The notes below the pieces were generated by a model. The model searched no databases. It saw nothing but the letters and a program-made list of their open reading frames with translations, and was not told the DNA's origin. The position numbers were made by a program, and so were the translations under genes. Positions 24,731 to 32,921 of a stretch of 64,000 nt of DNA are shown piece after piece (positions within the stretch are counted from its first letter, which is position 1; each line of letters begins with the position of its first letter). The stretch lies in assembly GCF_036030735.1 (NCBI RefSeq), contig NZ_CP107928.1, positions 5,456,001-5,520,000 of the forward strand, in the 5' to 3' direction. The DNA comes from Streptomyces sp. NBC_00425 (GTDB lineage Bacteria > Actinomycetota > Actinomycetes > Streptomycetales > Streptomycetaceae).

Positions 24731-24928
24731 TCAGGCCGTCTCGCCGGTCGCGTGGAAGTCGGCCGGCTTGTTCAGCGGCTCGGTCGTGGCGTGGAAGTCC
24801 TTGGTGGTGATCTCCTCGCCGGCGGCCTCCGCGGCCGGCTTCGACTCGGTGACGACCGCCGGGGCCTCGGCCTTCTCGCTCGTCGCGTGGAAGTCGGCGG
24901 GCTTGACGGTGCCGGTGTTGTCGGCCAT
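24731..24928 (-). CDS. afsS: AfsS, small repeat-containing activator of secondary metabolism
   Basis: The 65-residue protein contains three copies of the K-x-A/K-D-F-H-A-T repeat (VKPADFHATSEKAEA, ITTKDFHATTEPL, NKPADFHATGETA), the hallmark of AfsS. AfsS is a pleiotropic activator of antibiotic production whose gene is the main known target of phosphorylated AfsR in S. coelicolor. The ATG at 24928 has AGGAGTCACCTC directly upstream. The gene follows afsR in the same direction with a 404-base gap, as in S. coelicolor. How AfsS acts at the molecular level is not established. Confidence 0.95.
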   Translation of the reverse strand: MADNTGTVKPADFHATSEKAEAPAVVTESKPAAEAAGEEITTKDFHATTEPLNKPADFHATGETA

Positions 24929-25332
24929 GAGGTGACTCCTAGGAACGTGAAGCGGGATGGAACGGAGTGGGGCGGGACTCACCCGGCAGTTCCCCCGTGG
25001 ATTGCCGGGTGGGTCCCGCAAGGCCGTTCACCCTAGGGGGTGTCCCGTGGCCTGATTCACAGGACCCCCGCCCACTGGCGCGGCCGTCGTACCGAGCCGT
25101 CTGCCCCCCGACACGACGGTCCGGCGCAACTGACAGTGCCGGACGGCGATAAACAAACGATGAACGCGTTTCGGGACCGCCGGACGGACGAACCGGACCG
25201 CCGCACGAGCCCCCGGGACCGTCGGATGCGGACGACCCCCGGACCGCCGGACGGGCGCCCCGAGGCGGCCGGACGGGCACTCCCGAGGCGGGACGGACCG
25301 CCCCCGCAGGACGGGCGCCGCCCTGTGGTCCG
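24929..25332 (-). promoter_or_regulatory. afsR-afsS intergenic region: expected afsS promoter and AfsR/PhoP target
   Basis: No gene is supported here. ACCCGGCA (24981-24988) and TGCCGGGT (25003-25010) form a perfect eight-base hairpin 53 bases before afsS. GTTCACCC (25026-25033) resembles one unit of a PHO box. In S. coelicolor, AfsR and PhoP compete at overlapping direct repeats in this promoter, so this is where to look. The part near afsR is rich in GGACCG-type short repeats. Confidence 0.5.
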
Positions 25333-28317
25333 TCACCCCACCGGCGCCGAGGCCAGCAGCGTGCGGACGTCCGCCGCCTCCGGGGACCTCAGCGTCTCGA
25401 ACACCGACAGCGCCTCCTGCCAGCACACCCTCGCCCGGTCGAGCTGGCCGACGCCGTGCAGGCCGCGGCCGAGGGCCGTGAGGACGTTGGCGCGCCGCCA
25501 GTCCCCGCCGATGCCGTGCAGGACGGCGAGGGCCTGTTCGGCACAGGCCGCGGCGCGGGCCGGGCCGTGGTCGGCGAGATGCAGCTCGGCGAGCCGGAAC
25601 AGGGTCATGCCGTGCCACAGCTGCTGGCGGGCGTCCTGGAACATGCCGAGCGCGTCGGTGAGCGCGCGGAGCGCCGGCGTGATCTCGCCGGCGCTGGTCA
25701 GGGCCAGCCCCAGCGCGTACTTCCCGTTCGCCAGGCGCAGCGCCATGCCGGTGTCGTCGCGCTCGTAGATGGTGACGCCCTGCCGGGCCAGGGACACGGC
25801 GCTCTCGGTGCGGCCGGTCGCCAGGTGGACCCGGGACAGGTTGCACAGGGCGCTGGCCTCGCCCGGGGTGTTCCGGTCGGCGCGGAAGGCGGCCAGCGCC
25901 TTCGTGAGGTGCTGCTCGGCCTCGTCGTGCCGCCCGTTGTAGAGGGCGATGATGCCCTGCTGGTTGGGCGCCTGGGCGCAGACCACGGGGTCCTGGGCGG
26001 CGAGGCCCAGCGTCAGCGCCGCGCCCGCCTCGCGGTCCGACTCCGCGAACTGGCCGGAAACACCGAGAATGTGACTGTGCATCAGGCGCGCCCGGCCCTC
26101 CGCGTAGGGGTCCCGGGTCCGCTGGGCGGCCGCGACCACCGCCGTGGCGGCCAGCACGTACTGGCGTGAGCTGATCCCCGACTCTCCGAGGTCGACGGCC
26201 GCGAGGAGCAGATCGGCCGCCCGGCGCAGCATGCCCGCCGTTCCGGTCTGCTGCACCGCCGCGAGCAGTCCGCTCGCCTCGGTGAACAGCCAGTCCAGGG
26301 CCTGGCCCCGGTCGGCGAAGGACAGACCCGGGTAGCTGCCGCGGCTCAGGTGTTCCAGCACCCGTTCTCCGGGCCGCTCGATCGCGTAGACGCCCGTCGC
26401 GGTCGCGAGATAGAAGTCCAGCAGCCGCGACATCGCCACCCCCCGCTCGCCGGCCGCCTGCTCGTCCCGTTCCGCGCACGACCGGGCGTACAGCCGGACC
26501 AGGTCGTGGTATCGGTAGCGGCCGGGCGCCGCCGACTCCAGCAGGGAGGTGTCCACCAGGGACTCCAGCAGGTCCTCGGCCTCCTCCGGCGGCAGGTCGA
26601 GGACCGCCGCGGCCGCCCGCAGGGAGATGTCCGGGCCGTCCGCGAGGCCCAGCAGACGGAACGCGCGGGCCTGGGCCGGCTCCAGCGCCCCGTAGCCGAG
26701 CTCGAACGTCGCCTTCACCGCGAGGTCGCCCGCCTGGAGCTCGTCCAGCCGCCGCCGTTCGTCGGCCAGCTTGGCGGCGAGCACCGAGACCGTCCAGGTG
26801 CGCCGGGACGCCAGCCGGGACGCCGCGATGCGGATCGCCAGCGGCAGGAAGCCGCAGGCGGCGACCACGTCCAGGGCCGCCTCCCGCTCCGACGCCACCC
26901 GCTCCTCGCCCACGATCCGGGTGAACAGGGACAGCGCCTCGTCCGGGGACATCACGTCCAGGTCGACCAGGTGGGCGCCGGCCAGGTCCACCATCCGCAC
27001 CCGGGAGGTGACCAGCGCCGCGCAGCCCTCCGTGCCCGGCAGCAGGGGACGCACCTGGGCGGCGTCCCGCGCGTTGTCCAGCAGCACCAGGATGCGACGC
27101 CCGTCCAGGAGCGAGCGGTACAGCGCGGCCCGTTCCTCCAGGGAGTCCGGGATCGCCGACTCCGCGGTGCCGAGGGCGCGCAGGAAGGCGCCGAGGACCG
27201 TTTCCGGCTCCGCCGCCCGCGCTCCGGCGCCCTGCAGGTCGACGTACAGCTGCCCGTCGGGGAAGACCGGGCGGGCCCGGTGCGCCACGTGCACCGCGAG
27301 GGTCGTCTTGCCCACGCCGCCGATGCCCGCCAGAGCCGACACGGCCATCACTCCGCCGGCGCCGTCGCCGCCGGCCGCCGCCAGTACCTCGGTCAGCTCC
27401 GCCACGAAGGCCGCCCGGCCGGTGAAGTCCGGCACGGTCGCCGGGAGTTGCGCGGGACGTACCCGCACCACCGCCGGTTCCGCGGCGGGCGCCGACGGCT
27501 CCGCCAGCTCCGGGTCGGCCTGGAGGATGCGGCGCTGCAGCTCCCGCAGCCCCGCCCGCGGGTCCACGCCCAGTTCCTCGGCCAGCAGCCGCCGGGTGTC
27601 CGCGTACACCGCCAGCGCCTCCGCCTGCCGGCCGCTGCGGTACAGCGCCAGCATCAGCAGTTCGCGCAGCCGCTCGCGCAGCGGGTAGGCCGCCGTCAGC
27701 GCGGTCAGCTCCGACACGGCGTCCGCGTGGCAGCCCTGCTCCAGGTCCATGTCCAGGCGGGATTCCAGCAGCCCCAGTCGCCACTCCTCCAGCCGGACGC
27801 GCTGCGCCTCCGCATAGGGTCCGGGGACGCCGGCCAGCGCCTCGCCGTCCCACAGGCCGAGCGCCCGGTTCAACGTCTGCCGGGCCCGGCCCAGGTCGCC
27901 GGCCGCCCTCGCCTTGTCCGCCTCCGCCGCGAACTCCTGCGCCACCGCCAGGTCCAGGGCGCCCTCGCCCAGTCCGCGTACGGCGTATCCGCCGGACTCG
28001 GTCACCAGGACGCCCGGGTCAAGGGCCTTGCGCAGCCGGGAGGCGTACGTCCGCACCGCCGCCAGCGCCTGCGAGGGCGGATCCTCGCCCCACAGCGCGT
28101 CGATCAGCTCGCCGGCCGTCGCGGTACGGCCCTCGCGCAGCAACAGGGCGGCCAGCAGCGCGCGTTGCTGGGGACTGCCGGTGGTCAGCTGTTGCTCGCC
28201 GCGGCGGGCGCGCACCGGGCCGAGCACATCGAAGCGCAGCGCGGCCGGCTCCCCGGCCGCGCCGGAGCGCCTCTGCTGCGGCACACGCGGGCCGCCGTGC
28301 TCTGCGCGGTCGTCCAT
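25333..28317 (-). CDS. afsR: AfsR, SARP-type global regulator with NB-ARC ATPase and TPR domains
   Basis: The 994-residue protein has three parts. An OmpR-like winged helix and bacterial activator domain form the SARP half (LRFDVLGPVRARRGEQQLTT, LIDALWGEDPPSQALAAVRT, residues about 28-270). An NB-ARC ATPase follows, with Walker A GIGGVGKTTLAVHVAH near residue 330 and RILVLLDNARDAAQVRPLLP. A C-terminal region of TPR-like repeats (NQQGIIALYNGRHDEAEQHL) ends it. AfsR is phosphorylated by AfsK and related kinases and switches on afsS. Its length (993 in S. coelicolor) and position support orthology. The ATG at 28317 has GGGGAG upstream. Confidence 0.96.
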   Translation of the reverse strand: MDDRAEHGGPRVPQQRRSGAAGEPAALRFDVLGPVRARRGEQQLTTGSPQQRALLAALLLREGRTATAGELIDALWGEDPPSQALAAVRTYASRLRKALDPGVLVTESGGYAVRGLGEGALDLAVAQEFAAEADKARAAGDLGRARQTLNRALGLWDGEALAGVPGPYAEAQRVRLEEWRLGLLESRLDMDLEQGCHADAVSELTALTAAYPLRERLRELLMLALYRSGRQAEALAVYADTRRLLAEELGVDPRAGLRELQRRILQADPELAEPSAPAAEPAVVRVRPAQLPATVPDFTGRAAFVAELTEVLAAAGGDGAGGVMAVSALAGIGGVGKTTLAVHVAHRARPVFPDGQLYVDLQGAGARAAEPETVLGAFLRALGTAESAIPDSLEERAALYRSLLDGRRILVLLDNARDAAQVRPLLPGTEGCAALVTSRVRMVDLAGAHLVDLDVMSPDEALSLFTRIVGEERVASEREAALDVVAACGFLPLAIRIAASRLASRRTWTVSVLAAKLADERRRLDELQAGDLAVKATFELGYGALEPAQARAFRLLGLADGPDISLRAAAAVLDLPPEEAEDLLESLVDTSLLESAAPGRYRYHDLVRLYARSCAERDEQAAGERGVAMSRLLDFYLATATGVYAIERPGERVLEHLSRGSYPGLSFADRGQALDWLFTEASGLLAAVQQTGTAGMLRRAADLLLAAVDLGESGISSRQYVLAATAVVAAAQRTRDPYAEGRARLMHSHILGVSGQFAESDREAGAALTLGLAAQDPVVCAQAPNQQGIIALYNGRHDEAEQHLTKALAAFRADRNTPGEASALCNLSRVHLATGRTESAVSLARQGVTIYERDDTGMALRLANGKYALGLALTSAGEITPALRALTDALGMFQDARQQLWHGMTLFRLAELHLADHGPARAAACAEQALAVLHGIGGDWRRANVLTALGRGLHGVGQLDRARVCWQEALSVFETLRSPEAADVRTLLASAPVG

Positions 28318-28492
28318 CAGGGCTCCCCTTAGGCATCCGAAGTACCGAGGCCCAGTTTGCCCTGTCCATGCCGGAACCGTCAGTCGCGCGAGACGCCGAT
28401 CACAGTGCGGCGCACGGGAGTCCACCGGCCGGGCGCGGTCCGCGCGCACACATCCGGCCACCGTCGGCAGGCAGGCGGCGGCCGCAGGCTAG

Positions 28493-28507
28493 CTGACGCA
28501 CCGTCAG
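28493..28507. promoter_or_regulatory. Operator CTGACG-CAC-CGTCAG (regulon site 5)
   Basis: Perfect 6+3+6 palindrome. TACCGT (28516-28521) follows, seven bases before the ATG at 28529, repeating the TACCGT-N7-ATG geometry of site 1. The operator covers the -35 to spacer region of this apparent leaderless promoter. Confidence 0.75.
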
Positions 28508-28528
28508 ATCGGCGCTACCGTGCCTTCC

Positions 28529-29803
28529 ATGGACACCTCATCCGCCGTCTCGCCCGCCGTCCGGTCCGGCGCCTCGCCCGCCGCCACGCCGCTCCCGCCG
28601 ATCATCTCCGTCGACGACCACACCGTGGAGCCGAGCACCGTCTGGCAGGACCGCCTGCCGAAGAGGTACCTCGACACCGGACCCCGTGTCGTCCGGGCCC
28701 CGCTGAAGGAGATGACCTTCCTCGGCGGCCGCTTCAAGCCCGTCATGGGCGAGCCCGGCGACGACGGACCGATCGGCGACTGGTGGGTCTACGAGGACCT
28801 GCACCGCCCGCTCACCCGCCTCGACACCGCCGTCGGCTTCAGCCGGGACGAGATCAAGCTGGAGGTCATCACCTACGAGCAGATGCGCCCGGGCTCGTAC
28901 GACGTCCCCTCCCGGCTCGCCGACATGGACGTCAACCACGTCCAGTCCGCCCTCTGCTTCCCCACCTTCCCGCGCTTCTGCGGACAGACCTTCACCGAGG
29001 CCGCCGACCGTGAGCTGGGCCTGCTGTGCGTGCGCGCCTACAACGACTGGACGGTGGAGGAGTGGTGCGGCCCCCGGGCCGGGGGGCGGCTGATCCCGCT
29101 CACCCTCGTCCCGCTGTGGGACGCGGAGCTGGCGGCCGCCGAGGTCCGGCGCAACGCGGCCCGCGGGGTGCGCGCGGTCGCCTTCTCCGAGATACCCCCG
29201 CACCTCGGCCTGCCCTCCGTGCACACCGACTACTGGGACCCCTTCCTCGCCGCCTGCGACGAGACGGGCACGGTCGTCGCCATGCACATCGGCTCCAGCA
29301 GCCGTATGCCGTCCACGTCGGAGGACGCCCCGCCCGCCGTCGGCTCCACCATCACCTTCGCCAACTGCTGCTTCTCGATGGTCGACTGGCTGATGAGCGG
29401 CAAGTTCGAGCGCTTCCCGAACCTGAAGGTGATGTACGCGGAGGGCCAGATCGGCTGGATCCCGTACATCCTGGAGCGCGCGGACGTGGTGTGGGAGGAG
29501 AACCGCGGCTGGGGCGGGGTCGCCGACAAGGTCCACCGGCCGCCGTCCGAGCTGTTCGCCGACCACGTCTTCGGCTGCTTCTTCGACGACGCCTTCGGGC
29601 TGCGCAACCTCGACTCCGTCGGCGCCGGAAACGTCCTCTACGAGACCGACTACCCGCACTCCGACTCCACCTGGCCCAAGTCGCGGGAGGTCGGCGAGGC
29701 GCAGATGGGACACCTGGCCCCGGACGTGGTGGAGCGGATCGTGCGGGGCAACGCGATCAAGCTGCTGGGGCTGACAGAGGACGGCCTGTGGAGCCCCCGG
29801 TGA
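28529..29803 (+). CDS. Amidohydrolase family 2 (ACMSD-like) metal-dependent hydrolase
   Basis: The 424-residue protein carries the TIM-barrel metal sites of the ACMSD-like amidohydrolases: IISVDDHTVEP at the N-terminus, VVAMHIGSSSRMP in the middle and LYETDYPHSDSTWP near the end. Such enzymes decarboxylate or hydrate cyclic or aromatic acids using zinc. Large relatives occur in actinobacterial steroid and terpenoid degradation clusters. It has no ribosome-binding site, in line with a leaderless start under site 5. Its stop overlaps the GTG of the F420-type oxidoreductase gene, and an SDR follows, forming a three-gene operon. Confidence 0.85.
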   Translation: MDTSSAVSPAVRSGASPAATPLPPIISVDDHTVEPSTVWQDRLPKRYLDTGPRVVRAPLKEMTFLGGRFKPVMGEPGDDGPIGDWWVYEDLHRPLTRLDTAVGFSRDEIKLEVITYEQMRPGSYDVPSRLADMDVNHVQSALCFPTFPRFCGQTFTEAADRELGLLCVRAYNDWTVEEWCGPRAGGRLIPLTLVPLWDAELAAAEVRRNAARGVRAVAFSEIPPHLGLPSVHTDYWDPFLAACDETGTVVAMHIGSSSRMPSTSEDAPPAVGSTITFANCCFSMVDWLMSGKFERFPNLKVMYAEGQIGWIPYILERADVVWEENRGWGGVADKVHRPPSELFADHVFGCFFDDAFGLRNLDSVGAGNVLYETDYPHSDSTWPKSREVGEAQMGHLAPDVVERIVRGNAIKLLGLTEDGLWSPR

Positions 29804-30720
29804 GCCCCGCCTACGGCATCCAGCTCCCGGTCCAGTCCCAGTCGACGATGTTCGCCGAACCGTGGGAGGCCGACGCCGGCCCCGCCGACCTCGTCGAGAT
29901 CGCCCGGGCCGCCGACCGGTCCGGCTTCGCCTACGTCGCCGCCTGCGACCACGTGGCGATCCCGCGCCGGCTGGCCGAGGCCATGAGCACGGTCTGGTAC
30001 GACCCCGTGGCCACCCTCGCCCACCTCGCGGCCGTGACGACCCGCGTCCGGCTGCTCAGCCACGTCGCCGTCGTCGGCCTGCGCCACCCCCTCGTCACCG
30101 CCAAGCAGTATGCGACCCTCGACCACCTCAGCGGGGGCCGTCTGGTCCTCGGGGTCGGCGCGGGACACGTGCGGGAGGAGTTCGAGGCGCTGGGCGCCGA
30201 CTTCGAGCGGCGCGGCACGGTCCTGGACGAGACGATCGACGCCCTGCGCGCCGCCCTCGGGCCGGACGAGTTCCCCTCCCACCACGGGAAGGCGTACGAC
30301 TTCGAGGGGCTCGGGCAGCGGCCCCGGCCCGCCCAGGACCGTGTCCCCGTGTGGGTCGGCGGCTCCTCCCCGGCCGCCGTGCGCCGCGCCGCGCTCAAGG
30401 GCGACGGCTGGCTGCCCCAGGGCGACCCGCGCGACCGGCTCCCCGCGCAGATCGAGCGGATCGGGCGGCTGCGCGCCGAGGCCGGCGTCGAGGGGCCCTT
30501 CACCGTCGGCGCCATCACCGAGCCCCTGTACGTCGGCACGCCTTCCTGGAACGTCGGCCGCCGCACCCTCACCGGGCCCCCGCAGGCCCTCGCCGCGTCG
30601 CTGCGCGCCTACCCGGCGATGGGCGTCGACCAGATCCAGGTCCGGTTCCGCTGCCGCGACCGATCCGAACTCATCGACCAGATCACCGCGTTCGGGGCCG
30701 AGGTCGCCCCGCACCTGTGA
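29800..30720 (+). CDS. LLM-class (probably F420-dependent) oxidoreductase
   Basis: The 306-residue protein is a luciferase-like TIM barrel: SPAYGIQLPVQSQSTMFAEP, LVEIARAADRSGFAYVAACD, QYATLDHLSGGRLVLGVGAG, and VPVWVGGSSPAAVRRAALKG. In actinobacteria this clade commonly uses F420 for hydride transfer, though FMN cannot be excluded. The start overlaps the amidohydrolase stop (GTGA), so they are co-translated. The next gene is an SDR. Confidence 0.85.
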   Translation: MSPAYGIQLPVQSQSTMFAEPWEADAGPADLVEIARAADRSGFAYVAACDHVAIPRRLAEAMSTVWYDPVATLAHLAAVTTRVRLLSHVAVVGLRHPLVTAKQYATLDHLSGGRLVLGVGAGHVREEFEALGADFERRGTVLDETIDALRAALGPDEFPSHHGKAYDFEGLGQRPRPAQDRVPVWVGGSSPAAVRRAALKGDGWLPQGDPRDRLPAQIERIGRLRAEAGVEGPFTVGAITEPLYVGTPSWNVGRRTLTGPPQALAASLRAYPAMGVDQIQVRFRCRDRSELIDQITAFGAEVAPHL

Positions 30721-30743
30721 ACCCGACGGCACGGAGGACAGTC

Positions 30744-31520
30744 ATGGGCAAGGGCAAGCTGGACGGTCGCGTCGTCATCGTCACCGGAGCCGCACGCGGC
30801 CAGGGCGAACAGGAGGCGCGGCTCTTCACCGAGGAGGGCGCGCGGGTGGTCGTCGCCGACGTCCTCGAGGAGCAGGGCCGGGCGCTCGCCGAGGAGATCG
30901 GCGCCCTGTTCCTCCCGCTCGACGTGGGCAGCGAGGAGGCCTGGCAGTCGACCGTGCGGGCCGTGCAGCAGGCGTACGGGCGCGTCGACGGCCTGGTCAA
31001 CAATGCCGGCATCCTGCGCTTCAACGCGCTCACCGACACCCCCCTCGACGAGTTCATGCAGGTCGTGAGGGTCAACCAGGTCGGCTGCTTCCTGGGCGTC
31101 AAGACGGTCGCGCCGGTGATGTCCGACGGGGGCACGATCGTCAACACGGCCTCGTACACCGCGGTGACGGGGATGGCGGCGGTGGGCGCGTACGCGGCGA
31201 CCAAGCACGCGATCCTCGGGCTCACCAGGGTCGCCGCGCTGGAGCTCGCGCCGCGTGGCATCCGGGTCAACGCCGTGTGCCCGGGCGCGGTCGACACCGC
31301 GATGTCCAACCCCTCGATGCTGGACCCGGACGCCGACCTGGAGGAGACCGCGAAGGCCATCGACGGGCTGTACCGCAAGCTCGTCCCGCTGGGCCGGATC
31401 GGCCGCCCGGAGGAGGTGGCCCGCCTCGCGCTGTTCCTCACCTCGCAGGACTCCTCCTACATCACCGGGCAGCCGTTCGTGATCGACGGGGGATGGCTCG
31501 CGGGAGTCGCCGTCATCTGA
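30744..31520 (+). CDS. Short-chain dehydrogenase/reductase (hydroxysteroid-dehydrogenase-like)
   Basis: The 258-residue classical SDR shows the cofactor motif TGAARGQG near residue 14, NNAG, and the catalytic Ser-Tyr-Lys set in NTASYTAVTG and GAYAATKHA. It ends in the usual DGGW strand. It would oxidise or reduce a hydroxyl/keto group with NAD(P)H. The pattern is close to 3-alpha/20-beta-hydroxysteroid dehydrogenases, but substrate cannot be fixed by eye. RBS GGAGGA precedes ATG 30744. It is third in the operon starting at 28529. A regulon operator overlaps its stop codon. Confidence 0.88.
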   Translation: MGKGKLDGRVVIVTGAARGQGEQEARLFTEEGARVVVADVLEEQGRALAEEIGALFLPLDVGSEEAWQSTVRAVQQAYGRVDGLVNNAGILRFNALTDTPLDEFMQVVRVNQVGCFLGVKTVAPVMSDGGTIVNTASYTAVTGMAAVGAYAATKHAILGLTRVAALELAPRGIRVNAVCPGAVDTAMSNPSMLDPDADLEETAKAIDGLYRKLVPLGRIGRPEEVARLALFLTSQDSSYITGQPFVIDGGWLAGVAVI

Positions 31521-31531
31521 CTGTACGTCAG
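31517..31531. promoter_or_regulatory. Operator CTGACT-GTA-CGTCAG (regulon site 6)
   Basis: A 6+3+6 palindrome with one mismatch, overlapping the TGA stop of the SDR gene. It is one of a pair with the site at 31578 (61 bases apart), flanking a -35-like TTGACC (31535-31540) with GACAGT 17 bases on. Confidence 0.6.
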
Positions 31532-31577
31532 CTATTGACCCTCCTTGCGGGTGGTGCGACAGTCGGGGCCAGCTGAT

Positions 31578-31592
31578 CTGACGGACCGTCAG
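31578..31592. promoter_or_regulatory. Operator CTGACG-GAC-CGTCAG (regulon site 7)
   Basis: A perfect 6+3+6 palindrome, 42 bases upstream of the LLM gene at 31635. With site 6 it brackets the probable promoter, a geometry suited to cooperative repression. Confidence 0.75.
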
Positions 31593-31634
31593 ACTCAGAT
31601 CCGTGGACTTCAGAACCGGGGACGGTGAACCTCC

Positions 31635-32753
31635 TTGGAATTCGGGCTCTTTGTACAGGGATACGTGGGCAAGCGCGCCGAGACCGATCCGCTCGCCGAG
31701 CACAAGGCGCTGATGGAGGAGACCGAGTACGTCATCCAGGCGGACCGGTCCGGGTTCAAGTACGCCTGGGCGTCCGAGCACCACTTCCTGGAGGAGTACT
31801 CGCACCTCTCCGCCAACGACGTCTTCCTCGGCTACCTCGCCCACGCGACCGACCGCATCCACCTCGGCTCGGGCATCTTCAACCCACTGGCCCAGGTCAA
31901 CCACCCGGTGAAGGTCGCCGAGAAGGTCGCCATGCTCGACCACCTCACCGGCAACCGCTTCGAGTTCGGCTCAGGCCGCGGCGCCGGCTCCCACGAGATC
32001 CTCGGCTTCCTCCCCGGCATCACCGACATGAACCACACGAAGGAGATCTGGGAGGAGGCCATCGCCGAGTTCCCGAAGATGTGGCTCCAGGACGAGTACG
32101 TCGGCTTCCAGGGCAAGCACTGGCAGCTCCCGCCGCGCAAGATCCTGCCGAAGCCGTACGGGAAGTCGCACCCGGCGATGTGGTACGCGGCCGGTTCGCC
32201 GCCCTCGTACGCGATGGCCGCCCGCAAGGGCCTCGGCGTGCTGGGCTTCAGCATCCAGAAGGTCTCCGACATGGAATGGGTGCTGGAGCAGTACAAGACG
32301 GCCGTCGTGAACGCCGAGCCGATCGGCGACTTCGTCAACGACAACGTGATGGTGACGACGACGGCGATCTGCGCGCCCACCCACGACGAGGCGATCCGGA
32401 TCGCCGTCGAGGGCGAACTGCACTACCTGCCCTCGCTGGTGTTCCGCTACCACGACACCTTCCCGCGGCCCGAGGGCTTCCCGGTCTGGCCGGAGACCCT
32501 GCCCGAGTACAACGCCGAGTTCGTCGAACTGCTCATCGAGGAGGAGCTGCTGATCTGCGGCGACCCCGACGAGGTGACGCGGCAGTGCAAGCGGTGGGAA
32601 CAGGCGGGCGCCGACCAGCTGTCCTTCGGGCTGCCGGTGGGGGTGCCGAAGGAGGAGACGCTGCAGACGATCCGGCTGATCGGGGAGCACGTGATCCCGA
32701 AGATCGACACGGATCCCGTGCACCGCACCACACGGTTCCGGCAGGGCGCGTAG
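31635..32753 (+). CDS. LLM-class flavin/F420-dependent oxidoreductase
   Basis: The 372-residue luciferase-like protein starts MEFGLFVQGYVGKRAETDPL. It contains FKYAWASEHHFLEEYSHLSA, AEKVAMLDHLTGNRFEFGSG and MWYAAGSPPSYAMAARKGLG. The TTG at 31635 was chosen because it starts exactly at the conserved N-terminal strand and no in-frame ATG or GTG lies nearby upstream. Many members are monooxygenases or F420-dependent dehydrogenases. It leads a probable operon with an amidohydrolase and an aldehyde dehydrogenase under sites 6 and 7. Confidence 0.85.
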   Translation: MEFGLFVQGYVGKRAETDPLAEHKALMEETEYVIQADRSGFKYAWASEHHFLEEYSHLSANDVFLGYLAHATDRIHLGSGIFNPLAQVNHPVKVAEKVAMLDHLTGNRFEFGSGRGAGSHEILGFLPGITDMNHTKEIWEEAIAEFPKMWLQDEYVGFQGKHWQLPPRKILPKPYGKSHPAMWYAAGSPPSYAMAARKGLGVLGFSIQKVSDMEWVLEQYKTAVVNAEPIGDFVNDNVMVTTTAICAPTHDEAIRIAVEGELHYLPSLVFRYHDTFPRPEGFPVWPETLPEYNAEFVELLIEEELLICGDPDEVTRQCKRWEQAGADQLSFGLPVGVPKEETLQTIRLIGEHVIPKIDTDPVHRTTRFRQGA

Positions 32754-32921
32754 CCGCTGTCGCGGACCGGCCGGGGCGTGTACGCGCCGTAGGCGTGCGG
32801 GCCGTTCGGCGGTCGCGAGCCCGTCGCGGCCGGTCGCGCCCGCGCGGCGGAGCCGCACATCGATACAGTCCCGCGCCCCCCTGAGCGGTGCTGCCCGCAA
32901 CGGAGTTGAGGAGGAGCTCTC

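Noticed and set aside
16591..28317. Antibiotic biosynthetic gene cluster suggested by afsK, afsS and afsR
   Set aside because: These are global regulators and no polyketide, peptide or terpene synthase gene is in the window.
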